64,000 bases of DNA. Source: Acidobacteriota bacterium. Lineage in GTDB: Bacteria; Actinomycetota; Actinomycetes; Actinomycetales; Microbacteriaceae. This document shows, piece after piece, positions 1 to 8,151 of the stretch. The notes below the pieces were generated by a model that was not told where the DNA came from, did not search any database, and saw nothing but the letters and a program-made list of their open reading frames with translations. The stretch covers positions 1 to 64,000 of the forward strand of contig JABBOD010000003.1 of assembly GCA_019351995.1 (NCBI GenBank), written 5' to 3'. Position numbers and translations under genes: made by a program. The number at the start of each line of letters is the position of its first letter. Position 1 is the stretch's first letter.

Positions 1-223
1 CGAGAGAGATCGAGTTGACGGGTTTGGTTTCCCCTTCATCGAGTCGAGCGCCTCGCTGATCGATCGCGTGCGGACGGATGACCCGATGGATCGTCTCCTC
101 GTCGGCCCGGAGCGTGAAGTTCGAAACGACCGTCACATGCAGAGGCCACCGAAGTCGCTCGAACCGCACGGACGACGGCCCGAGCATCGCAACGACAACG
201 TAAAGGGAGTCAGTCGGCGCCAT
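1..223 (-). CDS. 2H phosphoesterase-like protein (partial, runs off the left edge)
   Basis: The reverse frame is open from an ATG at 223 to the window edge, giving the first 74 residues. They include a hydrophobic first strand (YVVVAML) followed by a W-P-L-H-V-T-V-V stretch with an H-x-T motif at residues 29-31. That arrangement is seen in the 2'-5' RNA ligase / cyclic phosphodiesterase (2H) superfamily, where two H-x-T/S motifs form the active site. The second motif would lie outside the window, so the assignment is tentative. The ATG lies 14 bases inside the end of the upstream HAD gene, which suggests translational coupling. Function beyond the superfamily cannot be inferred. Confidence 0.5.
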   Translation of the reverse strand, partial: MAPTDSLYVVVAMLGPSSVRFERLRWPLHVTVVSNFTLRADEETIHRVIRPHAIDQRGARLDEGETKPVNSISL

Positions 224-935
224 GTCCCGATCCAAATGATGAAGCAGCGATTTCTTGGGCGGCGGCCAGTATCGTGACCCCGGTTGAGTCCGGATGCGCG
301 CCGTCGGCGAGGATCGAGCGGATTCCGGCCGCCCGGGCGCCCTGAACGTCGGCGATCGGATTATCGCCGACCATCCACAGATCATCATCGACAGTGACGT
401 GCGCGGACCTCATCACGTAGTCGAAGATCGCGCGGTGAGGTTTCTCGGCGCCCACGGTTGCGCTGGTGATCGTGTCATCGACCAAGGGTGAAAGCCTGAG
501 GGCGTCGACCAGCGTGGGCAACTCGGGAGGATGGTTGCTGAGGATCACGTTCCGGTACCCGGCCTCCCTGGTCACTCTCAACGCGTCTGTGGCTCCCTCA
601 ACGAGAGTCCACGCATCAGGCCGATAGAACTCGGCAGGCAAATGGGCTGCGGCCGAGTCGGCGTGCTCCGCGCCAACTCCTAACCCGGCATAGGCGGCGG
701 CAATGGTTGGTGTCAGGGATGCCCACCACTGCTCAGGCGACTGTCGCTCCCGCACCACATCCGGCGTATGCCACGGAAACCCCGACCCCAGATGCGGGCT
801 CAGCCGTTCGGCTGTGACAGAGGTGGATGGGTCGACGAGTCGCAGCGCGTCACGAAGCGCCGCTGACCACATGCCCTGCCGGCGGGCGAGTGTGCCGTCG
901 AAGTCCCAGAAGACGACACGGTTCACGGCGCGCAC
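210..935 (-). CDS. HAD-superfamily hydrolase
   Basis: This is a haloacid dehalogenase-type phosphatase of about 241 residues. Motif I, D-F-D-G-T, lies near the N-terminus, with the nucleophile and acid/base aspartates at about residues 11 and 13. Motif II is the serine in ILSNHP, motif III the lysine in GAEKPH, and motif IV is MVGDNPIADVQGA. A cap of about 100 residues between motifs I and II indicates a C1-type cap. The longer reading up to 1052 would overlap the divergent GNAT gene, so I prefer GTG at 935 (or GTG 926) immediately before motif I. The substrate is unknown; small phosphate esters are usual. It is followed by an overlapping 2H phosphoesterase-like gene. Confidence 0.8.
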   Translation of the reverse strand: MRAVNRVVFWDFDGTLARRQGMWSAALRDALRLVDPSTSVTAERLSPHLGSGFPWHTPDVVRERQSPEQWWASLTPTIAAAYAGLGVGAEHADSAAAHLPAEFYRPDAWTLVEGATDALRVTREAGYRNVILSNHPPELPTLVDALRLSPLVDDTITSATVGAEKPHRAIFDYVMRSAHVTVDDDLWMVGDNPIADVQGARAAGIRSILADGAHPDSTGVTILAAAQEIAASSFGSGHGAD

Positions 936-986
936 GACTCCGACGCTATCCGAACCCCGCCAGCCATCACACCTGCTTGTTAGGGT

Positions 987-1406
987 GTGCCCATGCTTGA
1001 GCAGTTCACCGTGTCCACGTCCATCGAGAAGGTCGATCGTGCGCGTGTCCACAGCTGGCTCAGCGAGTTGTCGTATTGGGCGCCGGGTCGCTCCCGGGAG
1101 GTGCAGGATGCGGCCATCGACGCTTCCCGGAACTACGGCGTCTACGACGACACCGGCTCGCAGGTCGCGTACGGTCGCGTGGTCACTGACGGCGTCACGT
1201 TCGGGTGGCTCTGCGACGTGTTCGTGGCACCTGAAATGCGGGGGAGGGGCGTCGGGAAACTGCTCGTCGCTGCGGTCATTGATGATCTGGAACCGCTCAA
1301 CCTGAAGCGTCTGCTGCTCTCAACCGGCGACGCTCACGGGCTCTACGCGCACTACGGTTTCGCCCACCTCGAAGAGCCATCCAAGATGATGGCTCGCATC
1401 CGGTAG
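987..1406 (+). CDS. GNAT family N-acetyltransferase
   Basis: This is a single-domain GNAT of 137-139 residues; ATG codons at 987 and 993 are both possible starts. The acetyl-CoA pyrophosphate-binding motif A reads VFVAPEMRGRGVGKLL, and is followed by the typical YAHYGF motif B near the C-terminus. Proteins of this shape transfer an acetyl group from acetyl-CoA to an amine, but nothing visible identifies the acceptor. It is transcribed divergently from the HAD gene and convergently with another GNAT, with about 30 bases between the two stop codons. Confidence 0.85.
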   Translation: MPMLEQFTVSTSIEKVDRARVHSWLSELSYWAPGRSREVQDAAIDASRNYGVYDDTGSQVAYGRVVTDGVTFGWLCDVFVAPEMRGRGVGKLLVAAVIDDLEPLNLKRLLLSTGDAHGLYAHYGFAHLEEPSKMMARIR

Positions 1407-1435
1407 ACGATCGTCCATCCAAACGGCGAAAGCAC

Positions 1436-1978
1436 CTAGCGGGTGAGGATGCGCTGGAAGAGGCGGTGGTCTTGCCACCGGCCCGCGATGCGGAGGTACT
1501 CCGGGGCCAGTCCGAACTCGGTGAACCCGCAGCGCCTCAGCACCGACTGCGATGCGACGTTGTGCAGCAGCGTGCTTGCCTGGATCCGATGCAGCTGGAG
1601 TTTGTCGCGCGCGATGTCGGCGGCGACGCCGACGGCGGCCGTCATGAGTCCTCGGCCCGCGTAGCGGGCGTCGATCCAGTAACCCAGGTTCGCGCTCTCG
1701 AAGGCGCCGCGCACGATGCCCGAGAGGTTGACCCGGCCCACGATGCGCGCTTCGTCCGAGAGCACCAGTGGCACAGCTGTCCCGGCATCCTGGTCGAGCA
1801 GGAGTCGTGCGATCTCGTGCTCCTGGCCGGTCTCGGTGAAGAACGGCTCGGAGCGCGCAGGATCCCACGGGGCCAAATGGTCCCGATTGTCGCGATACGC
1901 GTCGGCGAGAGAAGCCGCGTCGTCGATCGTCAGTGGCCGGAGGACCACTCCCTCGCCCAGCCGAACGTCAGAAGTCAT
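1436..1978 (-). CDS. RimJ/RimL-type GNAT acetyltransferase
   Basis: This 180-residue GNAT resembles the RimJ/RimL ribosomal-protein N-terminal acetyltransferases and related amino-acid acetyltransferases. Evidence is the N-terminal LRPLTIDDA strand, an LGYWIDARYAGRGLMTAAV acetyl-CoA site (R/Q-x-x-G-x-G/A variant) and the SVLRRCGF motif before the last strand. The frame is open further upstream, but the ATG at 1978 starts exactly at the family's N-terminus (MTSDVRLGEG), so the extra residues were dropped. The substrate is unknown. It faces the 250-base regulatory gap before the hyc-type operon. Confidence 0.85.
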   Translation of the reverse strand: MTSDVRLGEGVVLRPLTIDDAASLADAYRDNRDHLAPWDPARSEPFFTETGQEHEIARLLLDQDAGTAVPLVLSDEARIVGRVNLSGIVRGAFESANLGYWIDARYAGRGLMTAAVGVAADIARDKLQLHRIQASTLLHNVASQSVLRRCGFTEFGLAPEYLRIAGRWQDHRLFQRILTR

Positions 1979-2106
1979 TCCGAGACCGTAGCGCGCTGGA
2001 CCCAGCAGTGCGACGTGGATTGGAGGGGAGTACCGAGGGCTGGCAGGGACGCACTGGTAACGCATGAGCTTCGGTTGTCGGGGCTGCGGTGCCGATCATC
2101 CCGCGC

Positions 2107-2146
2107 TTGGGGCCTGTCAACATTTCACGATATGATGATTTCATCA
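2107..2146 (+). promoter_or_regulatory. Candidate promoter and ArsR operator of the hyc-like operon
   Basis: A near-consensus -10 box TATGAT at 2131-2136 lies 18 bases after a weak -35 candidate (TTGGGG, 2107-2112). A perfect inverted repeat, TGATGA (2133-2138), TT, TCATCA (2141-2146), starts inside the -10. Winged-helix ArsR repressors bind such AT-rich palindromes over the promoter, and the first gene of the operon encodes one. The site is therefore a good candidate for autoregulation. This stretch is also conspicuously AT-rich compared with its surroundings. Confidence 0.5.
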
Positions 2147-2228
2147 ATTGGCAGTTATTCGACATGCGGCCTGTTTCACCAGCGCGTCAGAAGTGCCCAG
2201 CGCGGTCGCGTCAGGGAAGCGCGAGGAT

Positions 2229-2600
2229 ATGGGACAGCTTTCGACCGCCAACCGTCCCCTGTACGAGGTGAAGGCCAACCTGTTCAAGGGGGTGGCTCAC
2301 CCGGTGCGAGTGCGGGTATTGGAGGTCTTGGCAGCATCCGCGGAGATGTCGGTCGCCGATCTGCTCGCTGACTCAGAGCTCGAGGCCTCCCACCTGTCTC
2401 AGCATTTGGCGGTGCTGCGCCGACACAATCTGGTGGTGGCCGAGCGCCGCGGCAGTCAAGTCTTCTACCGGCTTGCCTATCCGGGAGTGGCGGATCTGTT
2501 GACGGTGGCGCGAGCGCTGCTCATCGAGATCCTGGAGACGACACAGCAGCAGTTGGTGTCGACGGTGAACCTTCCGGCGATTACGACGTCTCGCACATGA
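2229..2600 (+). CDS. ArsR-family transcriptional regulator of the hyc-like operon (Rv0081-like)
   Basis: This is a 123-residue winged-helix regulator. Residues 13-40 (YEVKANLFKGVAHPVRVRVL) form the first helices. The recognition helix region reads ELEASHLSQHLAVLRR, and the wing is RRGSQVFYRL. No ArsR-type metal-binding ELCVCDL motif is present, so the inducer may not be a metal. I chose ATG 2229 because residues before it show no family similarity. Sequence and position match M. tuberculosis Rv0081, a DosR-linked regulator that heads Rv0082-Rv0087 (known biology). Its stop overlaps the next start by four bases, so it is the first gene of the operon and probably represses it through the palindrome at 2133-2146. 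Confidence 0.88.
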   Translation: MGQLSTANRPLYEVKANLFKGVAHPVRVRVLEVLAASAEMSVADLLADSELEASHLSQHLAVLRRHNLVVAERRGSQVFYRLAYPGVADLLTVARALLIEILETTQQQLVSTVNLPAITTSRT

Positions 2601-3082
2601 GCACGACCGGGCTGGCCCGCATGATCACGCGGGTGGGCCGCATTGCGGAACCCGCACCGCCGGCGCCCCCGTTGTTGGCGGGCGCGGAGGTGTTCGGCGG
2701 CAGCGTCGACGTGCGCTTCATCAATGCCGGTGGGTGCAATGACTGTGCCCAGGAGGTGATGGGCGCGTTCGGACCGGTGTACGACGTGGAGCGCTATGGC
2801 ATCCGACTGGTGGCCTCTGCCCGGCATGCTGACGTGCTTCTGATCGTCGGCGCCGTCACCCGCAACCTTCTGGAACCACTGCTCCGCACGATCGAAGCGA
2901 CTCCTGCACCGCGGTTCATCATCGCCGTCGGCGACTGCGCCATCACCGGCGGCGCGGTGGCTGATGGCTATGGGGTCGTCGGGCCGGTGTCCTCCCTCGT
3001 GGATGTCAACCTGGAAGTTCCCGGCAGCCCGCCGGAACCGGCACAGATCGTTGAGGCGTTGCGACGGATGACGGGTCGATGA
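2597..3082 (+). CDS. Hydrogenase/complex I small (20 kDa) subunit, HycG/NuoB-like, with a Cys-to-Ser change
   Basis: This 161-residue protein matches the HycG/HyfI/NuoB family, which carries the proximal [4Fe-4S] cluster (N2 in complex I) next to the large subunit. Visible cluster ligands are C47 and C50 (GGCNDC) and C114 (GDC). The fourth ligand, normally in a P-G-C-P-P motif, is serine here: V-P-G-S-P-P, S144, codon AGC at 3026-3028. The AVTR and AVGDC signatures are otherwise intact. It overlaps its neighbours by four bases on each side. Synteny equates it with Rv0082. Whether three cysteines plus serine still hold a cluster is unknown; serine can ligate iron, so loss of function should not be assumed. 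Confidence 0.88.
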   Translation: MSTTGLARMITRVGRIAEPAPPAPPLLAGAEVFGGSVDVRFINAGGCNDCAQEVMGAFGPVYDVERYGIRLVASARHADVLLIVGAVTRNLLEPLLRTIEATPAPRFIIAVGDCAITGGAVADGYGVVGPVSSLVDVNLEVPGSPPEPAQIVEALRRMTGR

Positions 3083-5091
3083 CCGCGGTCACCGCGGGCC
3101 TGCTTGCGCAGGGGATGCTCGCGCTCATCGCAGCGGTCCTGGCATTCAGCGTGCCCCCCCGCGTGCGCTCCGTCGTTGGCGGGACCCTGTGCGCGCTGAC
3201 CGCCGGCGCCGGCGTCATCACCGGCGCCCTGGTTCTTGTCGGTGGCCACGGCAACGTCACCCTCGTGCTCGCGCTGCCGGTGGACCCGCTCATTCTGGCG
3301 TCGTCGCGGCTCGGTGGGCTCTTCATGGTGGTGATCTCCGCGGTCGGCGTGCTCGTTTCGGTGTACGGCATCCGCTACGCGCACGGCGCTGCCGCGTCTC
3401 GTACCTCCTGGGCGGCGCTCGCTGCCTTCCTGCTCGGGATGCAGCTGGTTCCCGCCGCCGGAAACTCTCTGACATTCCTGCTCATGTGGGAGACGATGGC
3501 TGCGGCCTCCACGGTTCTGCTGCTCGCCGACCACGCCCACCGCCATCAGGTCTCGTCCGCTGCCATCTGGTATTCAGCCATGTCGCAACTGAGCTTCCTG
3601 CTTCTGCTCGCGGGGTTCGGGGTGCTGGGCGCCGCCGGCGTGACGACCTTCTCTGCATCGGGGGCATCGGTATCCACTACGCCGGCGGCTGGCCTCGCCT
3701 TTGTGCTGTTGATCATCGGTTTCGGCAGCAAGGCGGGACTTGTTCCGGTGCATGTGTGGCTTCCGCGAGCCCACCCTCAGGCGCCGAGTCACATCTCGGC
3801 GGCCATGAGCGCCGCGATGGTCAGCGTCGGCGCATACGGTGCGCTGCTGGTGTGCACACGATTGCTGCCCGGTGGCCCGCCATGGTGGGGCGTGCTGCTC
3901 ATGGTGTTCGGCGGGGTCTCGGCGGTCTACGGAATCCTGCAGGCGTCGGTCACCAGCAACATCAAGGTTCTGCTGGCCCATTCCACCACCGAGAACATGG
4001 GGTTGGTGTTTCTGGCTGTCGGCGCCTCGGTGCTGCTGCGGAGCTACCACGCCACGGCGGCCGCCGACGCGGCGCTGCTGGCTGCCCTGCTCCTCCTGAT
4101 CAGCCACGCACTGTTCAAGGCCACCCTGTTCCTCGGGGCCGGCGCCATCCAGCACGCGACCGGCGAGATCGACTTGGACCGGCTCGGCGGGCTCCTGCGC
4201 CGGATGCCGTGGACAGCGGCGACGTTCGGTGTGGCCGCCCTGGCGGCGGCCGCCCTCCCCGTCACCTCCGGATTCGTCGCGGAATGGACCCTGCTGCAAG
4301 CGCTGATTCACGGCTCCCGTCTCGGGGGAACACCGGTGGCAGTCGTCGTATCGGTGGCGATGCCCCTGGCCGTGGCGGTCGTCGCGCTGACGGCGGGCCT
4401 GGCGCTGCTGACGTTCGTGAAGTCGTATGGGATCGCCTTCCTCGCGCGCCCCCGAACAGCTCAGCCTGCCGCGACCGAGGTCCCGATCGGCATGCGGATC
4501 CCGATGGTTCTCGGTGCTCTCGCGGTCCTCGCGGTCGGGGTGCTGCCCGGGCCGGTGGCCGAAATGGCGGCCTCTGTGCTGCCCGCAACGCGGGCACCGT
4601 TCCTGCACACCATCGGTCTCGGGGGGATCAGCATCCCGAGCATCGGGGTGGTGCTTGATCCCGCAGCACTCGTTGTGCTCGCCGCGGCGATCGCCGTCCC
4701 GGTCGCCATGATCGTGCGGATCCTGTCCCGCCGTCACCCCACCCGGATGACCGCGTTGCCGTGGGGTGGGGGAGGGTCGCGCGCTCGACCCCGGATGCAA
4801 TACACCGCAACGTCCTATGCGGAACCGTTGGTGCGCGTCTTCGATGACGTGCTGAAACCGTCGAGGGATGTGCAGGTCACCCACGCCGGCGAGTCCCGGT
4901 ATCTGGTCGAGCGGGTTCAGGTCGAACAGCGCATGGCCGACGTCGTGGAGACGCGCCTCTACCGTCCGGTCTTGAACGCCGCGCAACGTTTCGGTGTGCT
5001 GGCGCGGCACGCGCAGAACGGCAGAATCCAGCAGTATCTGGCGTACTCGTTCGTCGCGTTGCTGGTCGTGCTGGTGGTGGTGGCGGTATGA
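3079..5091 (+). CDS. HyfB/NuoL-like antiporter-type membrane subunit
   Basis: This 670-residue polytopic protein has about 16 predicted membrane helices and belongs to the Mrp-antiporter / NuoL-M-N / HyfB family of proton or cation translocating subunits. Key residues are present: the helix-5 glutamate in MWETM (E138), the helix-7 lysine in FGSKAGLVPVHVWLPRAHP (K218), and the HALFKA motif on helix 8. The C-terminal 120 residues after the last core helix include a soluble stretch (about 560-640) ending in a final helix, as in HyfB-type subunits. It is translationally coupled to both neighbours and corresponds by position to Rv0083. Confidence 0.9.
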   Translation: MTAVTAGLLAQGMLALIAAVLAFSVPPRVRSVVGGTLCALTAGAGVITGALVLVGGHGNVTLVLALPVDPLILASSRLGGLFMVVISAVGVLVSVYGIRYAHGAAASRTSWAALAAFLLGMQLVPAAGNSLTFLLMWETMAAASTVLLLADHAHRHQVSSAAIWYSAMSQLSFLLLLAGFGVLGAAGVTTFSASGASVSTTPAAGLAFVLLIIGFGSKAGLVPVHVWLPRAHPQAPSHISAAMSAAMVSVGAYGALLVCTRLLPGGPPWWGVLLMVFGGVSAVYGILQASVTSNIKVLLAHSTTENMGLVFLAVGASVLLRSYHATAAADAALLAALLLLISHALFKATLFLGAGAIQHATGEIDLDRLGGLLRRMPWTAATFGVAALAAAALPVTSGFVAEWTLLQALIHGSRLGGTPVAVVVSVAMPLAVAVVALTAGLALLTFVKSYGIAFLARPRTAQPAATEVPIGMRIPMVLGALAVLAVGVLPGPVAEMAASVLPATRAPFLHTIGLGGISIPSIGVVLDPAALVVLAAAIAVPVAMIVRILSRRHPTRMTALPWGGGGSRARPRMQYTATSYAEPLVRVFDDVLKPSRDVQVTHAGESRYLVERVQVEQRMADVVETRLYRPVLNAAQRFGVLARHAQNGRIQQYLAYSFVALLVVLVVVAV

Positions 5092-6035
5092 CCGGCCAGG
5101 CCGTCGTGATCGCCGTGGTGCAGCTGGCGCTGCTCATCTTCGTGGCACCGCTGCTGATCGGCGTGATCCGGCAAGTGCGCGCCCGGCTGGAAGGGCGCGT
5201 CGGCCCCGGGGTGTGGCAGCCGTGGCGGGATCTCCGCAAACTGCTCGGCAAGAACCCGGTGCACGCCGAAGGAAGCAGTTGGATCCTGACGGTCGGCCCG
5301 CTCGCGCTGGTGCTGTCGAGCTTGCTGCTGTGCGTCTTGTTGCCGTTGGTGGGGGCGCTGAACGCCCCGATGATCCCCAGTGATCTCTTCGTCATCGTCT
5401 CGGTCATGCTGCTGGGCGTGGTGGCCCTGGCCCTGGTGGGTCTGGATGCCGGCACCGCGTTCGGCGGAATGGGTTCGAGCCGGCACATGACCGTGGCCGC
5501 CCTGGTCGAGCCGACGGTGCTGTTGGCGATCTACGCGTTGTCCATCCCGGCCGGGACCAGCACGCTGTCCGTGATCGTCGGTGCCCGGCTGCGCGACCCG
5601 GCCATCATCATCTCGCCGGTCAGCGTGTTGGCAATGGTCGCCTTGGCGATCGCGATCATGGCCGAAACCGGGCGACTGCCCGTCGATAATCCGTCCACTC
5701 ATCTCGAGTTGACGATGATGCATGAGGCGATGGTCTTGGAGGCATCCGGTCGCGACCTGGCGTGGCTGGAGGTCGGCTCCTGGCTGAAGCTGGCGGCGCT
5801 CCTCGGACTGCTCGGCAACCTCGTCGCGCCGTGGGGGATCGTCACCGACATGACACTGTGGTCGGTTCTGCTCGGGATCGTTGCGGTGACCGCGAAGATC
5901 CTGCTGCTGGGGGTCATGCTCAGCGTCGGGGAAGTGTTCTTGGCCAAAGTGCGCCTCTTCAGGGTGCCGGAGCTTCTTGCGGGATCGTTCACCCTCGCCC
6001 TCCTCGCCGTCACCGCCTCCTACCTGGTCGCGTAG
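5088..6035 (+). CDS. HycD/HyfC/NuoH-like membrane anchor subunit
   Basis: This 315-residue membrane protein is homologous to NuoH (ND1), HycD and HyfC, the subunit that docks the hydrophilic module and forms the quinone/proton entry region in complex I. Evidence is about eight hydrophobic helices, the GMGSSRHMTVAALVEPT loop and the strongly conserved AETGRLPVDNPSTHLELTMM signature (charged residues E193, R196, D200, E207). The start overlaps the previous stop by four bases. It corresponds to Rv0084 (hycD). Retention of these charged residues argues that the membrane arm is still under functional constraint. Confidence 0.92.
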   Translation: MTGQAVVIAVVQLALLIFVAPLLIGVIRQVRARLEGRVGPGVWQPWRDLRKLLGKNPVHAEGSSWILTVGPLALVLSSLLLCVLLPLVGALNAPMIPSDLFVIVSVMLLGVVALALVGLDAGTAFGGMGSSRHMTVAALVEPTVLLAIYALSIPAGTSTLSVIVGARLRDPAIIISPVSVLAMVALAIAIMAETGRLPVDNPSTHLELTMMHEAMVLEASGRDLAWLEVGSWLKLAALLGLLGNLVAPWGIVTDMTLWSVLLGIVAVTAKILLLGVMLSVGEVFLAKVRLFRVPELLAGSFTLALLAVTASYLVA

Positions 6036-6043
6036 GAGCCCCC

Positions 6044-6703
6044 ATGTTGACCAGCATCTTCCCTCAAGCAATCGGTCTGTGCGCCGGAGTCCTGCTCCTC
6101 ACCTCGACCTTGATGGTGTGGCGGCACTCGCTGCTCGCCTCGATCGGTCTGCTCGCCGCCCAGGGAATCGGCTTGGCCGCCCTCGTCGCCCTGATCGGCG
6201 TGCACAGCGGTGACGCCCAGCTGCTTGTCGTCTCCGTTCTCGTCCTCGCCCTCAAAGGCGTGGTGCTTCCGTGGATTCTGGCTCGCCAGTCTCGTGCCAG
6301 CACCCGGACCGTCGAAGAGTCACCCCACCAGAATCCGATCGTCGCCCTGCTCACGGTCGCCGGGCTGACCATCCTCAGCTATGTGGTCCTCGGCCGCATC
6401 CTCAGTCACGTCGGCGCGGTGACCGCACATGCCGCGCCGATCGGATTGGCCATGGTCCTGACCGGATTCCTCCTGCTCGTCACCCGCCGACGCGCGCGCT
6501 CGCAGTTGGTCGGTTTCCTGCTTCTGGACAACGGCATCGCCACCGTCGCCTTCCTGACCTCCGGTGGCGTCCCGCTGTTCCTTGAACTGGGGATCTCGCT
6601 TGACGTCTTGTTGGTGGTCGTCATCCTGTACGTGTTCACCGGCCGGATGCACGCCAAGTTCGGCGGAACCGATGTCGACACCCTCAGAGAGTTGCACGAC
6701 TGA
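6044..6703 (+). CDS. HyfE/HycP-like membrane subunit
   Basis: This is a 219-residue, highly hydrophobic protein with about seven helices. ATG 6044 follows a GGAG ribosome site (6034-6037) and lies 8 bases after the HycD-like stop. Position and composition match HyfE (E. coli) and HycP/Rv0085 (M. tuberculosis), members of the NuoK-like group in energy-converting hydrogenases. The segment TRRRARSQLVGFLLLDNGIA is the most family-like part. Its stop overlaps the next ATG (TGATG). No catalytic residues are expected; the role is structural or in ion translocation. Confidence 0.85.
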   Translation: MLTSIFPQAIGLCAGVLLLTSTLMVWRHSLLASIGLLAAQGIGLAALVALIGVHSGDAQLLVVSVLVLALKGVVLPWILARQSRASTRTVEESPHQNPIVALLTVAGLTILSYVVLGRILSHVGAVTAHAAPIGLAMVLTGFLLLVTRRRARSQLVGFLLLDNGIATVAFLTSGGVPLFLELGISLDVLLVVVILYVFTGRMHAKFGGTDVDTLRELHD

Positions 6704-8151
6704 TGGTTATCGCCCTTTTCTCCCCGATCGTCGTGCCACTCGTGCTGGCCGGGATCAGCGTGCCACGGCAGTTCGTCGCGGTGCGGCGGTTCGCCCCGAT
6801 CGCCGCGAGCGTCGTCGTCCTGGCCAGCGGCATCCTGCTGATTGCGGCCACCGCCGCGGGGCAGGTGCCGATCACCGCGGGCGGGATCATCCGTGCCGAC
6901 GCCCTGTCCGCCTACATGCTGACCGTCGTCGGCGCGGTCGGCCTGGTCTCCACCTGGGGAGGTCAGGGTGCCGTCCCGCTCGGCGACAGAACCAAAGCAG
7001 GCAGCTATGACAGTTTCCTCTGCGTGTTCCTGGCGGCGATGTCGCTGGCCGTCCTGGCCGACAACATCGGCGTCATGTGGGCGTCGGTGGAAGCGACGAC
7101 CATCGCCACCGCGTTCCTCGTGGGCCATCACCGCACCAAGAAGTCGTTGGAGGCCGCCTGGAAATACGTCATCCTCGGCTCGGTCGGCGTCGCCATCGCC
7201 CTCCTCGGCATCGTCCTGATCTACGCCGCCTCCCACAGCGCGGGGCACCCGACGCTGTCCTGGTTCTCGCTCAGCGCCACCACCATGCCGTTGGACCCAG
7301 CGCTGATCAAGGCCGGCGGCGCGCTCGCGATTCTCGGGTTCGCCACCAAAGCGGGCTTGGCCCCGATGCACAGCTGGCTCCCGGATGCGCACAGCCAAGC
7401 GCCGGCGCCGGTGTCTGGTCTCATGTCGGGGGTGCTGCTCTCGGTGGCCCTGTATGCGATCCTGCGGATCCAGGCCATCGCCGATCCGGTGATCGGACCC
7501 GATTTCCTGCGCGTCATGCTGAGCATCGCCGCCCTTCTGTCGCTGGCCGTTGCGGCCGCCATGCTCATCCGACAACGCGACTACAAGCGGATGCTCGCGT
7601 ACTCCAGCATCGAGCACATGGGGGTCATGGCCCTCGGCGCCGCCATCGGAGCCCCGGCGATCCCCGCGGTGCTGCTGTATGTGCTCGCCCACGGACTGAT
7701 CAAGGCCACGCTTTTCGTCGTCTCCGGCCGGATCCTCTCCGCAGAAGGAACGCCCGTCATCGCCGAGGTGCGCGCCCTTCTCACGCGTCGCCCAGGTCTT
7801 GCCGTTCCGTGGTTGGTCGGCATGGTCGCCCTGCTCGGCTTCCCCCCGTTCGGAATCTTCTTCGCCGTCGTGAACATCCTGCTCGCCGGCTGGGCGGCGG
7901 GAATGGGGCTGGCCGTCAGCATCGCCCTGCTGCTCCTGCTGATCATCTTCGCCGGCCTGGTGCGATCGACGGTGACCATGACCTTCGGTGCCGCGCCGTC
8001 CGTCGCCGCGGCATCGCCAGACCGATCGGCCCACGGTCCGTGGCTGCCGCTGGTTCTGGCTTTCGCCGTCACCGCGGTGATCGCGTTCTCGGGCCAGCCC
8101 ATCGGCGGGATCCTGGCGAGGGCCGCGGCAGTGCTCGGAGGGACACCCTGA
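6703..8151 (+). CDS. HyfF/HycQ/NuoN-like antiporter-type membrane subunit
   Basis: This is the second antiporter-like subunit of the complex, 482 residues with about 14 helices. Pump signatures are retained: glutamate E130 (MWASVEATTIA), lysine K216 (GFATKAGLAPMHSWLPDAHS) and the LAHGLIKATLFV motif. The YSSIEHMGVMALG stretch is typical of HyfF/HycQ. The ATG shares its A with the previous TGA, and the last base of its TGA is the first of the next ATG. It corresponds to Rv0086 (hycQ). Two antiporter subunits imply a multi-ion coupling capacity, as in HyfABCDEFGHIR-type complexes rather than the smaller HycABCDEFG type. Confidence 0.9.
   Translation: MVIALFSPIVVPLVLAGISVPRQFVAVRRFAPIAASVVVLASGILLIAATAAGQVPITAGGIIRADALSAYMLTVVGAVGLVSTWGGQGAVPLGDRTKAGSYDSFLCVFLAAMSLAVLADNIGVMWASVEATTIATAFLVGHHRTKKSLEAAWKYVILGSVGVAIALLGIVLIYAASHSAGHPTLSWFSLSATTMPLDPALIKAGGALAILGFATKAGLAPMHSWLPDAHSQAPAPVSGLMSGVLLSVALYAILRIQAIADPVIGPDFLRVMLSIAALLSLAVAAAMLIRQRDYKRMLAYSSIEHMGVMALGAAIGAPAIPAVLLYVLAHGLIKATLFVVSGRILSAEGTPVIAEVRALLTRRPGLAVPWLVGMVALLGFPPFGIFFAVVNILLAGWAAGMGLAVSIALLLLLIIFAGLVRSTVTMTFGAAPSVAAASPDRSAHGPWLPLVLAFAVTAVIAFSGQPIGGILARAAAVLGGTP

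Noticed and set aside
3189-4658. Long alternative frames inside the hyc, pyc and ppsA genes
   Set aside because: They are Arg/Gly/His-rich shadows typical of high-GC DNA, with no family motifs and no ribosome sites.
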